Shown here: positions 11,901-24,266 of the stretch, piece after piece | Position numbering within the stretch: position 1 is the first letter of the stretch | How the letters are laid out: each line of letters starts with the position of its first letter | Assembly: GCA_019137255.1 (NCBI GenBank) | Contig: WPDH01000066.1 | Span: 62,001 to 126,000 of the forward strand | Length of the DNA: 64,000 bases | Origin: Corinectria fuckeliana | Lineage: Eukaryota; Ascomycota; Sordariomycetes; Hypocreales; Nectriaceae | Direction of reading: 5' to 3' | Notes under the pieces: model-generated | What the model was told of the DNA's origin: nothing | The model's database searches: none | The model's input: the letters and a program-made list of their open reading frames with translations, nothing else | Position numbers and translations under genes: made by a program

Positions 11901-14900
11901 CACCCCCAACAGGCGTAGTTAATACGTCAGCTTTGATTCTCGATGCGAAGTGGCGGGAAACACCGAGACAGGCGTCATTCCCGAGAACCAGCTAGCGACT
12001 AATTCCAGCGCTACCGCCTTTTGTTTTTCATCCTTTTTTCTTTACGTCCTCGCGCCTTGGCCCGCAATGGCTGGCTACCGAGATTCCCCATCCCTGCTTC
12101 TGTGGCGCCGCCTCCTGGATCCTCTTTGCTAGGTAGGGATGAATGCTGTGGGACGCTGTCACAACCAGAGCATAACTGCGCGGGACACAGAACGGCCAAA
12201 AAAAGGCGGATACATACCTACATACCTAGTCAGATTTTTATCAATCTCATCGATCTCATAAATTCTATATTCACAACGTCGAACTACCACCAGAACAGCC
12301 ACGCAGTTCAATTCGTGCACCACTGCAGCACCAAACGCTCGCCAGCCACACCAACGGGTGCGACAACGGTCGTGCCATTGCTGCTGCCATTGCTGCTGCG
12401 TCGTGGCCTGAGGTGTCAAGCTATTCCGCGCAATCCCTAACGGCTGGCGATGATTTTCCGAGACTTCACCGACTCGAAATACGGCCCTCCCCCTCCAACA
12501 CTCCGTCCACCCCGTGTCTTTCTGCCTCCCGACTTTGGTGTGCATTTCGTTCTGAGCGCAAGAAATCCCGTACGTACTGGTACTGGTTTTAGCCACGCCT
12601 GACACGAGTCAATCAATCAGTGCGCGACTTCACACACGACATGTCACGTCTCTGGGAACCAGGGAGAGAGGAATACCGCTGACAAATCGGACGGCCAGGC
12701 TGGCATGGACAAATTGGGAACTATAACCGGGGTCCAGGACTGGTGGCGGGCGCGAGTGCCGCCGGCATCTTGGCGAATATGTCATGGCTTGGCCTGGTCG
12801 TCGTAGGTACTGCGTACTTGCTTGTTGAGTCGTGAAAGGATGATGCTCGCATTTCATCAGCTGATAAGTGCGCGAAGGGCACACCCTCGTGGCAGATCCC
12901 TGCTCCGACCGTCGGAACTGCTCCATCAGGACTTCCGATAGTATTCAGTGGCTGACGACACTGGCAGGGATATTCGGAATTACGAGGTACTGCTAGTTGG
13001 ATAAGTAAAGTGTACAATTCGTCTTGCCCATCAAACTCCTTCGTATGGAACACCTTGGTACACATAAGCATCCAGCCGTGGAGGGGCAACGTTGGAAAGT
13101 CGGGGAAAAAACGAGCCCACCAAGACATCAGATTGCGGAGTTTTAGGTGTTGACTCCGATGCATCCATCACCTAAGCTACAGTACACCACCCAAGAGAAG
13201 GGGAAAAAGAGGGCCATGCCCGGCAATCGTTGGAGAAGCGGGCCAAAGTGGAGGAGGGGAGAAAAGAAACTGCCGCTGGGTGGTGCCGAACGGAGCTGGC
13301 TGATGAGGCTCCCGGCTCCTGCTGGGTCCCTCCCGCTTATCAAGCCCCGTCCAAAGCCCACATTCTCCAACGCGCAGAGCAACATTGCAATTTGCCCGGA
13401 CCGGCACAAATAGAAGGAGAGAAGGGCGATGGTGATGGCTTCACCTCGGTTCAGCGTCCGCCACGCCCGCTCCGAGTCCCTCGACGCACCCTCTGTGTTG
13501 CCCGCAGGCTTGGGACCTTCCGCTCCGCCGTTCGCTCCCGATCGTAAATGGGCACGTCGCTTGCATGTCGGCGCCTGCGCGAGTCATTATTTTGTTAGCC
13601 TCGGAGTCTTCGACCTCCATCTAACCCGGACGGCTAGTGATGAGCCACCGAATCTACCACAAGAGATTGACATGCACGGAAGTGCATATCCAAGGTGACA
13701 AAAGGGCGGGAATCGTTGAGATGGTGCACGCTCCCAACCCGTTTCGGCGACGACGACGACAGAGGGCTGTCCGAGACCCCGAGCTAATGGGGTAATGCTT
13801 ATTTCATCGAGCCGACCTGCGACGTACGTAGCGTGATGTACGTCATGAACCGCCCAGCTTGCCGCTCTGCCACACTGATATTGCCATCCATGTTTTGCCC
13901 GAAGTACAACCTCACTACCAAGCTCTACTAGTACTAGTAGTGCGGAACCTTGCCGGAAAGGCGCGAATTTTAGCAGACCGCGATGTCCGTTTCACGACTT
14001 GGGTCCCCCCCCCCGGCCAGCTTCCAGGTTCTGACGACAGAGCTTGGATGTACCACGTGGTGACTTGTCGGCGGCTGCGATGCGTTGCTTTTGTGCCGCG
14101 AGAGGAAATTCCAGCCGGCACTGGCGACAATGACGGCGAACCTCGCACCACCCCCAGTAAGGACTGGGTGTCCATCCCGCCATTGCAGCTGGGTGCCCGC
14201 CCCGGCCGAACGTGAAGCCCGGCCGCACGAGGCGGGATGTGGGAGCCCTGTACGAATAAGCTACCTACTCAACATGTCGACGCCTCGTCTCTCTACTATG
14301 TAGGTAAGTATGTAGGGGGGAGAGGATGGAGTAGACTACATAAGCTGGCTGTAGGTTTCTGCTTGTTGGCTCGCAGGCATTTTACCTCAAGGGAAGTAAT
14401 ACATGCATGTGCTTCACAGCGCCTTGGCCCGCGGGACCAATCAGTTTATTGGCGAGGCAGCTATAAAGGCAAAGAAAAGAAGACAGCGAAACAAAAACAA
14501 GGAAAAAATGCTTCCTTTCGTCCGATACGAAGCACCATTCCTGTCTGCCAGCCCCGGTATGTCTCAGTCGACGACGGCTGAAGTGCTTGCTTTTTTGTCT
14601 GTTGGCTGAGAACTCTTTCTCTCTCTCTCTATCTCTCTCTATCTCTCTCCCTCTCTCCCTTCTTCTGGTCTGAGATGCTCCCGTCTCACTTGACTTGATG
14701 TGGTAGTTATGTCTCGCGGCAAAGTTCACGGCCCAAGTACCAGGGTTGTAGCCACAACCCCTCTCTTCCTCCCTCCCTACATGCGTTCATGCCTGTTTGG
14801 TCGTATGCACGATCGAGGCCCCCGAGGCCGAGTGGCTGCAACGATGCGATGTCGGACAACATTCTGGCGGAAGAAACCGTTGGATTGTGACCGACATTCG

Positions 14901-16264
14901 TCACTGTCTCTCTCGAAAATTGCAGCAGTGAAAACACCCTTGTTGGGCGTCGAGAAGCGCGCTATTTGGTTGGAACATGGATGTTATCACCCCGAACTAT
15001 TCGGACCTGCATGGCCCATCATTCCCTGAGGAGGAATAACTGTTGACAGGGAGGTGTGCGCCCCCACGTCGCCGAGACGCAATAGGTGACATCGCCCTTG
15101 TCGGCGAGCCTTGGCCGGACGGTATTGGGACGCATGGATGGGCGTTCTGCGCCGATTTTTTCTCCGCACACCTGCCCGGACGCCCACTCGCCAATGTTGG
15201 CCAGGATGCGAGGGGCCTTGTTGGTATCATCTATGTAGGCCACGAGCCTACCAGTGTCAGGGTTATTCCTGATATGAAGTAGAGAGTAGGCCCGAGGCTG
15301 ATCGTCATGTCCTTCAGATGGGGTTAGGATCGAGGAAACTTTTTGACGCATGTACACGTATGATACGACCGCGTGAAACGGGATAGGTAAGTGAGGTTGT
15401 AGCTCACGGCCTGCAGTAATAGACCCGATAGTTTACAGGCGATCTTACCCGAGAGGCTGGCGGGTGCGGCGCATGTTCAATGGGAGTATCTTGTCGTCCT
15501 AGGGGGATTTGAGAGACTCCCGAGCAGCTGTCTCCTTTTCCGAGCGCATGTCCCGAGATGCCGAGGTTTCGCAGCTTGCACTTATCGTGTAGTTCCTATC
15601 TAGGTACGCATTACTATTGTTTGCAGTTGCGCCAGTTTATACCGCATGCGCAGCAGCGAGGAGTCGTTGACGAACACCGAAATAGTCAAACGTCCTGCGA
15701 GTTTATCACGATGGCATGTACCCGCTCGCGGCATCGTTCGTCTCGAAACGTGGAGAACTGGATGGAGTAGCTCAGAAGCCTCTTTTTTTCTGGGCTCCTT
15801 CCGGGTGATGGGGTCCGCCTTATGCCTCTAGTCAGGCACGTAGAGGAGATGACCCTGGATTTCTATCTCTAGACGTTGGCGATGGGGATGGGGATGGGCC
15901 ATCTGGATGGAGTATGCCCCCGCATCGTCCACCCCAATGTACTTTGTACCAGCAGCTATCGGTGACCGTGCTGCTGCAAGTGCGCCTCCATCGAGACCTC
16001 CAAGATCCGGGTTCCACCCGCCATGAGGAGGAGATGGAGATGAGGTCCGTCGGGGATCCATACACTGGTGGCTCGGTGAGCGTTCGGTGGACTGTGGCCT
16101 CCCGGGCTGGATTGGCTGCGCAGGAAGACCCAAATTGGCCAGCACGAGCTCATCACGTGATGCTGGTTTCTCTTGATGAGTCAGCGTCAGAGGAGCTACC
16201 GAATTTTTGACATCTGGTGATAGAAGTGGTGCCGTATCGTCCAAACTCGACGACGAGCAATTCT
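8901..16264. other. Large gene-free interval, about 7.4 kb
   Basis: No frame here gives a recognisable product and I could not link short frames by convincing splice sites. It contains TAGGTA/TACCTA clusters (11148-11160, 12210-12230, 14268-14310), a CT microsatellite at 14614-14662, and a C-run near 14008-14017. Overlapping frames on both strands have the composition of random moderate-GC DNA. It may hold distal regulatory DNA, non-coding RNA, or an unrecognised small intron-rich gene. Confidence 0.45.
14614..14662 (+). repeat. CT-rich microsatellite
   Basis: Imperfect (CT)n with interspersed ATCT and CCCT units, in the gene-free interval. Confidence 0.85.
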
Positions 16265-17146
16265 ATGTTAATGGCGGGACCCAATGTGCTGCGGCCTTCG
16301 GCTGGCCGGCTACTACAGGCTTGTTCTCTTGCGAGGCCGTCTCTAATCTCCCAGGTCGCGACCACCAAGCCCAGAATCGCCTCCCACTTCTCCACGACCG
16401 CACCACAATGCAAGCGCAAGACCAAGGACAACAACAAGTCCCGCGGCGTCAGTAGCCTGTACGGATCGGGCCCCCGCGAGCACCTCTCCATGTCGGACGT
16501 GCCGCTGCCGAAGCCCCGCGACTTCAAGCCGGAGGTCAAGACGGACCCAGGCCACGGCCTCTGGGGCTTCTTCCCGGCGCCGGGCAAGCTGCTGTGGTCG
16601 CCCAAGGAGATGGAGGAGCACGGTAGGGCCTGGACCGTGGAGGAGCTGCGGAAGAAGTCCTGGGAGGACCTGCACTCGCTGTGGTGGGTGTGCTGCCGGG
16701 AGCGGAACATGCTCGCGACGTCACGGGCGGAGCTCTCTCGGACCAAGCTGGGATTCGGAGAGCGGGAGCTTGACGAGCGGGACGACCAGGTACTGTTTTC
16801 TCCTGTGACATCTGGAGAGTTTGGCCGTTCGGAGTGCTAACTTTTGTATGCATCACAGGTCATGAGAACCCAGCGAGCCATCAAACACGCCTTGACGGAG
16901 AGGATGTACACATGGCAGGACGCCATCCACGTTGCCATGTCGGACCCGGAGATCAACCTGGAAGGGGGCGAGGGCCAGATCTACACTCCCTCTGCGTACG
17001 AGGACGAGTACGAGGGCGCAGACTGGGCGAAGGCCGATGCCAAGGCGGCGGGCGAGGCGGAGGCAGAGATCAAGAGCACATCTCCCGTCGATGGAGCCGA
17101 GGTGGAATCGCAGCCAGGTAAGGGAGAGAAGGAGGCACCTCGATGA
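16265..17146 (+). CDS. MRPL4: Mitochondrial large ribosomal subunit protein uL29m (MRP-L47/MRPL4)
   Basis: Exons 16265-16789 and 16859-17146 around a 69-bp intron (GTACTG...GTGCTAAC...CACAG); 270 aa. The first about 45 residues are basic and Ser/Ala-rich with no acidic residues, a mitochondrial presequence. The core then reads DPGHGLWGFFP, WSPKEM, W(T)VEELRKKSWEDLHSLWW and RNMLATSRAE, the signature of the fungal MRP-L47 (uL29m) family. It continues after the splice with VMRTQRAIKHALTER. The C-terminus is acidic and low complexity. The product sits near the exit of the mitochondrial ribosome's polypeptide tunnel. Start choice: ATG 16265 (MLMAGP) or 16271 (MAGP), with a further in-frame ATG at 16217. 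The 16265/16271 start gives a sensible presequence. Confidence 0.9.
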
Positions 17147-18079
17147 GCACATGCTATGGCGGGGATGGGGGAGCTGTGATACGAGGTTGGGTGTGCTGGG
17201 ATGTTGTATCGCTATGTACATCTAGAACATGTAAGATACAGTTGGACGCAAGATGTGTGCGTCTGTAGAGGCATGATGAAACACGACACTACGTATTTTC
17301 CACCGCAAAGACCTTCGTATGATGTGTGTTTAGACATGCTATGATAGACCATGTTAATAGCTGTTAATAGCTTTGAATGAAGAAAGCGAGAAAAAAATTG
17401 GGTGGGGCAGTGACTATAGGGTAGGTGGATGGCTTGCCAATCTGGGTCTCTCACCGAAGCCCCCCCCCCCCTGTGGACAAGTAGGGAAATGAATGTAATT
17501 ATCGGCACCGTTCTTGTCGTTGGGCTAAGAGTCCCATGGTCCAAAGCGTTGAAGTCGACTGGGGGGTGAGAAGCAGACAAGGCCAAGATGGACGATTATT
17601 TTGCATGAAGGCATGGACAGCGGGACCTTGCTCGACTTATTAAGGGTCCAATTCCAAGCATCTCGCTTGGATCTGTAGCGTATTTCAGTTTAGTCGCTAG
17701 GTAGGAAACGAACTGCGTTGTACGCGAGAAAAGGAGCAAGGCTGCTGGCAGCAATATAAACAATGCATTTGATTAGCATGTATGAAAAACGAAAGACGCG
17801 CTGAGAGTAAGGCGAGGTAGTAGTTCAAGTACTAAGCTTAGCAGTAAGTAATTAGATAACTGATATATAGTAGTTCCAGAGTCGCTAGAGACCCAAAAAC
17901 GTCCCCACTCACCCCGTTCAGTTCATGACCCCCCTCGTCCAACCAACCCGACCCCGCCACTTGAGCTTCGTCCCATCCGCTCTTCATACCGCCTCCTCCC
18001 AACATAATAAACCACCACTCTCTCTCACCTACTCCCATCCTGCTCACCCACATCATCTCTCTCCAAACTCCCGCCCATC
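17147..18079. promoter_or_regulatory. Intergenic, upstream of GDI1
   Basis: 933 bp between two genes in the same direction. The last about 180 bp before the GDI1 start are C/T-rich (CACCCACATCATCTCTCTCC), like a fungal core promoter/leader. A run of ten C lies near 17461-17470. No gene is seen. Confidence 0.5.
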
Positions 18080-20157
18080 ATGGATGAGATTGCAAAGGAA
18101 TACGACGTCATCGTGCTGGGCACTGGTACGTTTCTCTCTCTTCTGCTTCTCCTTCCACCGTCCTGCTTCTTTGTCGCTGCGAGACCGACCCCCGCATCCA
18201 GCCAGAGCCTTGCTGGCGTGGGGCGCGGGCATCGCAGGACCAGGGAGCTCCCTCTCTTTTATTATTTTCCTCTTCTTTCTTTCTTTCTCATGCTGACGAA
18301 GCTTAGGATTGACCGAGTGTATTCTGTCTGGGTATGCAAGAGCCCCGTGATGCGTGCGATGCGATGCCGCGATGCCGTGCTGGTTACGTGGTGCTGGTGC
18401 TAGTGCTCATGGTGCTGGTGTCGGTGTCGTTACCAATGCCGTCGACCTTTAGCTGATCTCGTCCCAGTGTTCTGAGCGTCAAGGGCAAGAAGGTCCTCCA
18501 CATCGACCGCAACGACCACTATGGCGGGTGAGTTTACGTCCCCTTCCCCCCCGTGTTCTAGTGGAAAACAAACTGACCCCCATCGTAGCGAGGCTGCCTC
18601 CGTGAATCTCGAGGCGGTATGCAACTATCCCCCCACTCCCCGTGCCGAGCCAACCCCGTTTGAATCGATCTCCCTCTAACAACGACGACAACAACAGCTC
18701 TTCAAGAAGTATGGCAACTACGCGAGCGGCGAGGAGCCATGGAAGAAGTACGGCCGCCTCAATGACTGGAACATCGACCTCGTCCCCAAGTTCCTCATGT
18801 CCTCGGGCGAGTTGACCAACATCCTCGTTTCCACCGACGTCACCCGATACCTCGAGTTCAAGCAGGTCGCCGGCGGCTACGTCCAGCAGGGCTCCGGTCC
18901 CAAGGCTACCGTTGCCAAGGTGCCCTCAGATGCTGCCGAGGCTCTCAGGTCCCCGCTCATGGGCATCTTCGAGAAGCGACGCATGAAGTCTTTCATTGAG
19001 TGGGTCGGCACATTCGACCCCAAGGACAGTGCTACGCACAAGGGTTTGTGGCCCTCCCTAAACATGTAGAATCGGGTCTAAAGAGAGGACGGTGACGTTT
19101 TGGGAGAACCACTGCTGACATCAACTTGTGCTGTCTGTTTAGGCCTTGACATCAACAACTGCTCTATGAAGGATGTCTACGAGAAGTTCGGTCTCGAGGC
19201 CACCACCCGCGACTTTATCGGCCACGCTATGGCTCTCTACCTCACCGACGAGCACATCTCCACCAAGGGCCAGGCTCCCGAGGTCATCGAGCGCATCCGC
19301 CTCTACGGCAACTCGGTCGCTCGGTATGGCAAGTCTCCCTACATCTACCCCCTCTACGGTCTCGGCGAGCTTCCCCAAGGCTTCGCTCGTCTGTCCGCCA
19401 TCTACGGCGGTACCTACATGCTCAACACCAACGTCGACGAGATCCAGTACGAAGGTACCAAGGCCGTCGGCATCAAGGCTACCATGACGGGTGTTGAGGA
19501 GATGAAGTTCGAAACCAAGGCCAAGATGATCCTCGGTGACCCCTCGTACTTCCCCGGCAAGACGAAGGTTGTCGGTCACGTCATCCGTGCTATCTGCATT
19601 CTGAAGCACCCTTTGACCGGCACCAACGACAGCGACTCCGCTCAGCTCATCATCCCCCAGTCCCAGGTTGGCCGCAAGAACGGTAAGATCCCTCGCTCTC
19701 CCTGCTGCCTCTGTTGTCCCTGTATCAATTCTGACGCGCTATAGACATCTACATTGCTTGCGTCTCGTCTGCCCACAACGTCTGCCCCAAAGGGTACTGG
19801 ATCGCCATCGTCTCGACCATTGCCGAGACTACGGCCAACCACCATCTCGAGCTCCAGCCCGGCCTGGACCGTCTCGGCAAGGTCGAGGAGCAGTTCATGG
19901 TACGACACTTCCCCGTCACTAGAAATACAGACACAGGCACTAACATGTTTCTCCTCATCTAGGGTGCCCCTATCCCCATTTCCGAGCCCCTCGAGGACGG
20001 CTCCATCGACAACATCTTCATATCCAAGAGCTACGACGCCACCAGCCACTTCGAGACCACTACCGATGACGTCAAGGACATCTACCACCGCTGCACTGGC
20101 GAAGAGCTTAAGGTTGAGGGCCTGAGGGAGGGCCTCCAGGTTGCCGAGGAGCAATAA
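18080..20157 (+). CDS. GDI1: Rab GDP-dissociation inhibitor, 464 aa, eight exons
   Basis: Exons 18080-18125, 18307-18331, 18468-18527, 18589-18616, 18698-19043, 19143-19682, 19745-19899 and 19963-20157 sum to 1395 nt. The protein starts MDEIAKEYDVIVLGTGL, the dinucleotide-fold start of the GDI/REP family. It has the SCR1-type motif VLHIDRNDHYGGEAASVNLE, the segment DFIGHAMALY and the YPLYGLGELPQGFARL motif of Rab GDIs. GDI extracts GDP-bound, prenylated Rab/Ypt GTPases from membranes and recycles them in the cytosol. The length matches the family (about 440-465 aa). Exons 2 and 4 are only 25 and 28 nt. The donor of intron 5 (GTTTGT) is weak. The gene converges on NOG1. Confidence 0.95.
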
Positions 20158-20775
20158 GCGCCCGGCCACCTGAGATGACGTGGGTGACGATGCAATGGAA
20201 AGGGCGCTTGGGCAGACAACGCTCGTGCGTTTCGTTTCGTGGTGTGGGAGAGGACAGCCTCCTTTGCCTTGGCGATTGATGTGTCCTACACAGCATGTCT
20301 TGCTGGGACGCGAGGTGCTACTGTAGATGCTGCGCACAATGATGAATTATACCTCTTCGATATACACCTCAAATTTATAAGCACACCTTGCTTGGTTTTG
20401 CAAAGGGATTCACAGGCATGGCCGTCTGACGGAGCTGTCTCGATGAGGTTTGACTTTGATAACTCGCCTCGATTTTGGTACTGACTTGACATCTCATGAT
20501 CATGATATATAAAACGTCCCGGGCAACCCCCCTTTTCTCCGGGGTGTATCGGAGGGTGCCGTAAATATCTATCTAGTCGACCCGGGGAGTCATCGCAAGA
20601 AACACTCAAAGTAGGATATGATACTTTTATGTGAGCCTCGCTCACCTGCGGAACAAACCATCCCATACGCCCCGAACTCCCAAGCAACCCACGACCCGCG
20701 ACCGCGACATGCCGAAAATAGAAAGACAAGCTGGAAGGAAGCAAGTACTTTTTGTTTTGATTTTTGTTTGTCTGC
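20158..20775. other. Convergent 3' interval between GDI1 and NOG1
   Basis: 618 bp holding the 3' flanks of both genes. Some frames run through, but they are continuations past the NOG1 splice donor or random. No separate gene is supported. Confidence 0.6.
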
Positions 20776-22969
20776 TCATCGTCGGGATGTCTTGCCCATG
20801 CCACGCTTTCCGGCGACCTGGAGAGTTGTATGTCAGTTATCCGCAAGTGGTGAAGGGCACGACATGCGGCCATGCAGCAGCGAGTGGAACTTACAAGATG
20901 CTTGATGAGGGACGCGGTGGTGTGTCGATCGCCCTCTCCCTGTCGGGCCATGCGGTTCATCCGCTTCTGGTTGAGCTTCTGGATGCGCTCGGCCTTGGTG
21001 CGGGTGGCGTCGTCCTGGACGCCGTCCTCGAGACGGTTGACGGTCGGGAGGCGGCTCATCGAACGAGCACGGCTCTTGGAGCGTAGGCGATCGCGGGGCG
21101 TGCCGCTGCGGCCATCCACGTCCATGGCGTCGGGGTCCTCGGTGGCCAGGCGGCTGCGAGACAGCGAGCGGCCACGGGGGCGGGACTTGGAGCGGGCCCG
21201 CTCGGCAATCTCGGTGGTGTCGACACCGAGGGAGTCGAGAGCGTCCTCGAACTCGGAGAGGTTCTTCTTCATGCTCTTGCGGGGGATGATGGCCTGGTTC
21301 TTGAGTCTCTTCTTCATGCGGGCCTCGTTGCGGATGAGCTGCTGCTTCTCGCGGATGATCTCGGCCTTGCGCATGACCTCGGCCTCCTCATCGTCCTCGA
21401 TCTCCTCGTCCGAGTCGTAGAATCCCTCTGCCTCGAGCTTCTCCTCCTCCTCTTCAAGAGAGGCCAGCTTGGCCTCGATGTCGGGATCGACAAAGTCAAA
21501 GACGTTCTTGCCGTCGAAGATCTCAGGGACTCTGTCGTACTTCCACTCGGGGTTGGCGAGGAGGTAGTCCTCCCGGATGTCGACGTTGTAGACACCAGCG
21601 CCACCGTTCTCGTCCTGCACGTCCCGAGCAGTTCTTCGGCGCTCGGGGTCGGTCTTGTCGTACTTCTTGCGGTCCTTGATGCCCTCGGGGATGAATGTCT
21701 CCAGAGTCTTGCCGCCCATGGGCTGAGCAACATGGATTCGGGACATGACGTCGGCCAGTCTGCCACCGATGGCGCCAGCAGCGCTGGTTCCCGCCTTCAA
21801 CTTCTGGTTCACTCGCTCGGCGATCAAGCGTTCGCAAGCGGCGTTCTTGACTTCCTGCACACCCTCCTGAGTGTTGCAAGAGAGCTGGAGCAGCTCAACC
21901 TCACCAGGTTTGAGGAGGCCTTTGACCTCGGCCTGGAGATCCTCCTCGAGATCCTCGATCCGGGTGACGTCGATCTTGTTGATGACGATAAAGACGAGCT
22001 TGTTTGAGAAGAGGGGCTTGATGCTCTTAAACAGCTGGATCTGGTGGGTGACACTGTAGCCACACTGCTCCGAAAGATCCATAAAGTACATGATGGCGGA
22101 CCTCAGGTGAGCAATGGCGGTAATACTGGACTGTGTTAGTTCGATGGCCACAATTGCGACTAGTGTTGGTTCACTCACCTCTGCATCTCAATGGTGTTCA
22201 TCTCCTCAAGGGGATGGTCGAGGATTCCGGGAGTGTCGATGGCCTGGAATCGAAGGTACTTGTAGTCAAAGTGACCGACAAAGAGACTCTTGGTGGTGAA
22301 GGCGTAGGGCTGGACATCGACGTCGGCGCGGGTGACGCTGCGCAGGAAGCTGGACTTTCCGACATTGGGGTAGCCGCAGATGACCAGGGTTCGGGTGTTG
22401 GGGTCGATGGAAGGCAGACGGCCCAGATGCTGGCGGACCTGGTCGAGGTACATCAGCGGGTCCTTGAGGCGCTTGATGAGCGTGGCCATGCGACCGAGGG
22501 CGGCCCGCTTGAGCTGCTTGCACTGGTAAAGCGACTGGCCGTACTTGAGCAGGCGGACGTAGTCTCTGGAGATGGTCTCGATTAGGTGCTTGGCCGTCGA
22601 CATCTGGCCGAGGGCGATTCTGAAGTGGTCGGCATCGTACAGGGTGTTGAGCAGGTCCTTGTGGAAGGGGTGGATATCCTGCAGCCGCGGGAAGCTCTCG
22701 AGGATGGCGCCAAACTTCTCGGAGAAGGTCTCCTGGGTGAACTTGACCTTGCGGGTATAGAAGGCTGTGAGGGAAGGGTCAGGTCAGCGACGGGCGAAGC
22801 GTCGGAGGGGGGGGAAGGGGGGGACAAATGTTCGCGAACCTCGAATACGGCTGATCTGGAAGCCTGCACGGATCTGCGTGGGCAGCTTGCGCTGGGTCCT
22901 GCTCAGCACGATGTCCAGAAACTCCTGCTGAGTGGGCACGGGGGGGATGTCCTTCCAGGTCGTCTTCAT
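20776..22969 (-). CDS. NOG1: Nucleolar GTP-binding protein 1 (60S assembly GTPase), 662 aa
   Basis: Exons 22840-22969, 22179-22764, 20895-22125 and 20776-20817 (minus strand; introns 75, 53 and 77 bp). The protein begins MKTTWKDIPPVPT and contains the GTPase motifs of the OBG/NOG1 class: G1 GYPNVGKSS near residue 174, G3 DTPG, and G4 NKID. The last, 42-nt exon supplies the basic end AGKRGMGKTSRR. An acidic stretch and an Arg/Ser-rich segment (KSRPRGRSLSRSR) lie in the C-terminal third. NOG1 acts on pre-60S particles in nucleolus and nucleus. Reading through the last donor would give a false long tail, so the short final exon is preferred. It is divergent from URA5 with 595 bp between. Confidence 0.95.
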
Positions 22970-23564
22970 GATGGGCGATCTGGCTGGCTGGTGGTGGTGT
23001 TTTCTTTTTGGTTGATGCGGGTTTCTGCACGACAAATGGAAACGTCGATGCGAGACGGAGACGGAGCCGGATGGCAAATTCAGTTGGGCGGTCAATTTTT
23101 TTTTCCAAAGAGGTGGGTGGAGTCGTGGCGGGTCTGCTTATCGATAACACTAAGCGGAGGGAGGGGATCAGGGCCGAAGTCACTCTGCACCCCTGCCTTG
23201 CGGGAGAGGTACAAGTGTCGTGATTCAATTTTCACCCCGCCGAACCAACCCCACCTCGAACACACTGACTGAGGTGGGTGGGTGCTGGGAAGAAGAAGAA
23301 GGCACTGTGACTCGGAGAGGACGTCGAGGGGATTGAAAACTTGCAAACTTTCACTGATCATCGTAAGGATATCTAAGTCCCCAAGCCCCTGAGAGTGCGT
23401 GTATCTAGGGAGGTACGGCTCATCTTATGGCAGATACAGCTCGTCTTGTAGCAAGTTTCTAACTCGTCCAAGCAAGGTCAACCACACATCCATCCGTCTC
23501 TCTCTCCATCTCCAAATCTCACAGCCTCCAAACCAACTACCTACACCACAACATATATCCCGCA
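22970..23564. promoter_or_regulatory. Divergent promoter interval NOG1 / URA5
   Basis: 595 bp shared by two divergently transcribed housekeeping genes. C/T-rich leader sequence (CCGTCTCTCTCTCCATCTCC) runs up to the URA5 start. An 11-codon upstream frame lies at 23427-23462. Confidence 0.55.
23427..23462 (+). other. Possible upstream ORF of URA5 (11 codons)
   Basis: An ATG at 23427 opens an 11-codon frame ending TAA at 23462, 102 bp before the URA5 start. It matters only if transcription begins upstream of it, which the sequence cannot show. Confidence 0.25.
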
Positions 23565-24266
23565 ATGGCTCCCCAGCTCGCCCCCTACAAGCAGGACTTC
23601 CTGGACTCTTCCCTTTCCGGCGGAGTCCTCAAGTTCGGCAGCTTCGAGCTCAAGTCCAAGCGCATCTCCCCCTACTTCTTCAACGCCGGCCTCTTCCACA
23701 CAACCCGCCTGGCCGCCGCCATCGCCACGGCCTTCGCCCAGGCCGTCGCCGAAGCCAGAAAGGACGGCCTGGAGTTCGACGTCATCTTCGGTCCCGCCTA
23801 CAAGGGCATCCCCCTGGCCGCCACCATTGCCGTCGAGCTCGGTCGGCTGGCGCCCGAGACCCTCGACAGCGTCTCGTACTCGTTCGACCGCAAGGAGGCC
23901 AAGGACCACGGCGAGGGCGGCAACATTGTGGGCGCGGCCCTCAAGGGGAAGAGGGTCCTGATCGTCGACGATGTCATCACAGCCGGCACCGCGAAGCGGG
24001 AGGCCATTGACAAGATCCGAAAGGAGGGGGGTATCGTCGTCGGCATCGCCGTTGCTTTGGACCGGATGGAGAAGCTCCCTGCCACCGACGGCGATGAGTC
24101 CAAGCCCGGCCCCAGCGCCATTGGTGAGCTGCGAAAGGAGTACAACATCCCCATCTTGTCCATCCTCACTCTGGACGATATCATCGAGGGCATGAGAAGC
24201 TTTGCCTCGGAGGATGATGTCAAGCGTACTGAGGAGTACCGCCAGAAGTACAAGGCTACCGACTAG
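23565..24266 (+). CDS. URA5: Orotate phosphoribosyltransferase, 233 aa
   Basis: Single exon. It catalyses orotate plus PRPP to OMP, the fifth step of de novo pyrimidine synthesis, in the cytosol. Visible features are the N-terminal GVLKFGSFELKSKRISPYFFN segment of fungal OPRTs, the GPAYKGIPLA substrate loop, the SFDRKEAKDHGEGG flexible loop carrying catalytic residues, and the PRPP-binding motif VLIVDDVITAGTA near residue 130. Length and start (MAPQLAPYK) agree with fungal orthologues. Codon use is strongly C-ending in the first half, as in well-expressed genes. It is convergent with the GNAT gene. Confidence 0.97.
   Translation: MAPQLAPYKQDFLDSSLSGGVLKFGSFELKSKRISPYFFNAGLFHTTRLAAAIATAFAQAVAEARKDGLEFDVIFGPAYKGIPLAATIAVELGRLAPETLDSVSYSFDRKEAKDHGEGGNIVGAALKGKRVLIVDDVITAGTAKREAIDKIRKEGGIVVGIAVALDRMEKLPATDGDESKPGPSAIGELRKEYNIPILSILTLDDIIEGMRSFASEDDVKRTEEYRQKYKATD

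Noticed and set aside
15828..16244. Minus-strand frame beginning DDTAPLLSPDVKN
   Set aside because: The N-terminus looks protein-like, but the frame has no ATG at its start (TTG only) and overlaps the leader of the mitochondrial ribosomal gene; no splice-linked exon was found.
20286..20894. Read-through tail of NOG1 past its last long exon
   Set aside because: A GTAAGT donor at the end of the long exon and an acceptor at 20818 join to a 42-nt exon giving the expected basic GKRGMGKT end; the read-through tail has no such similarity.
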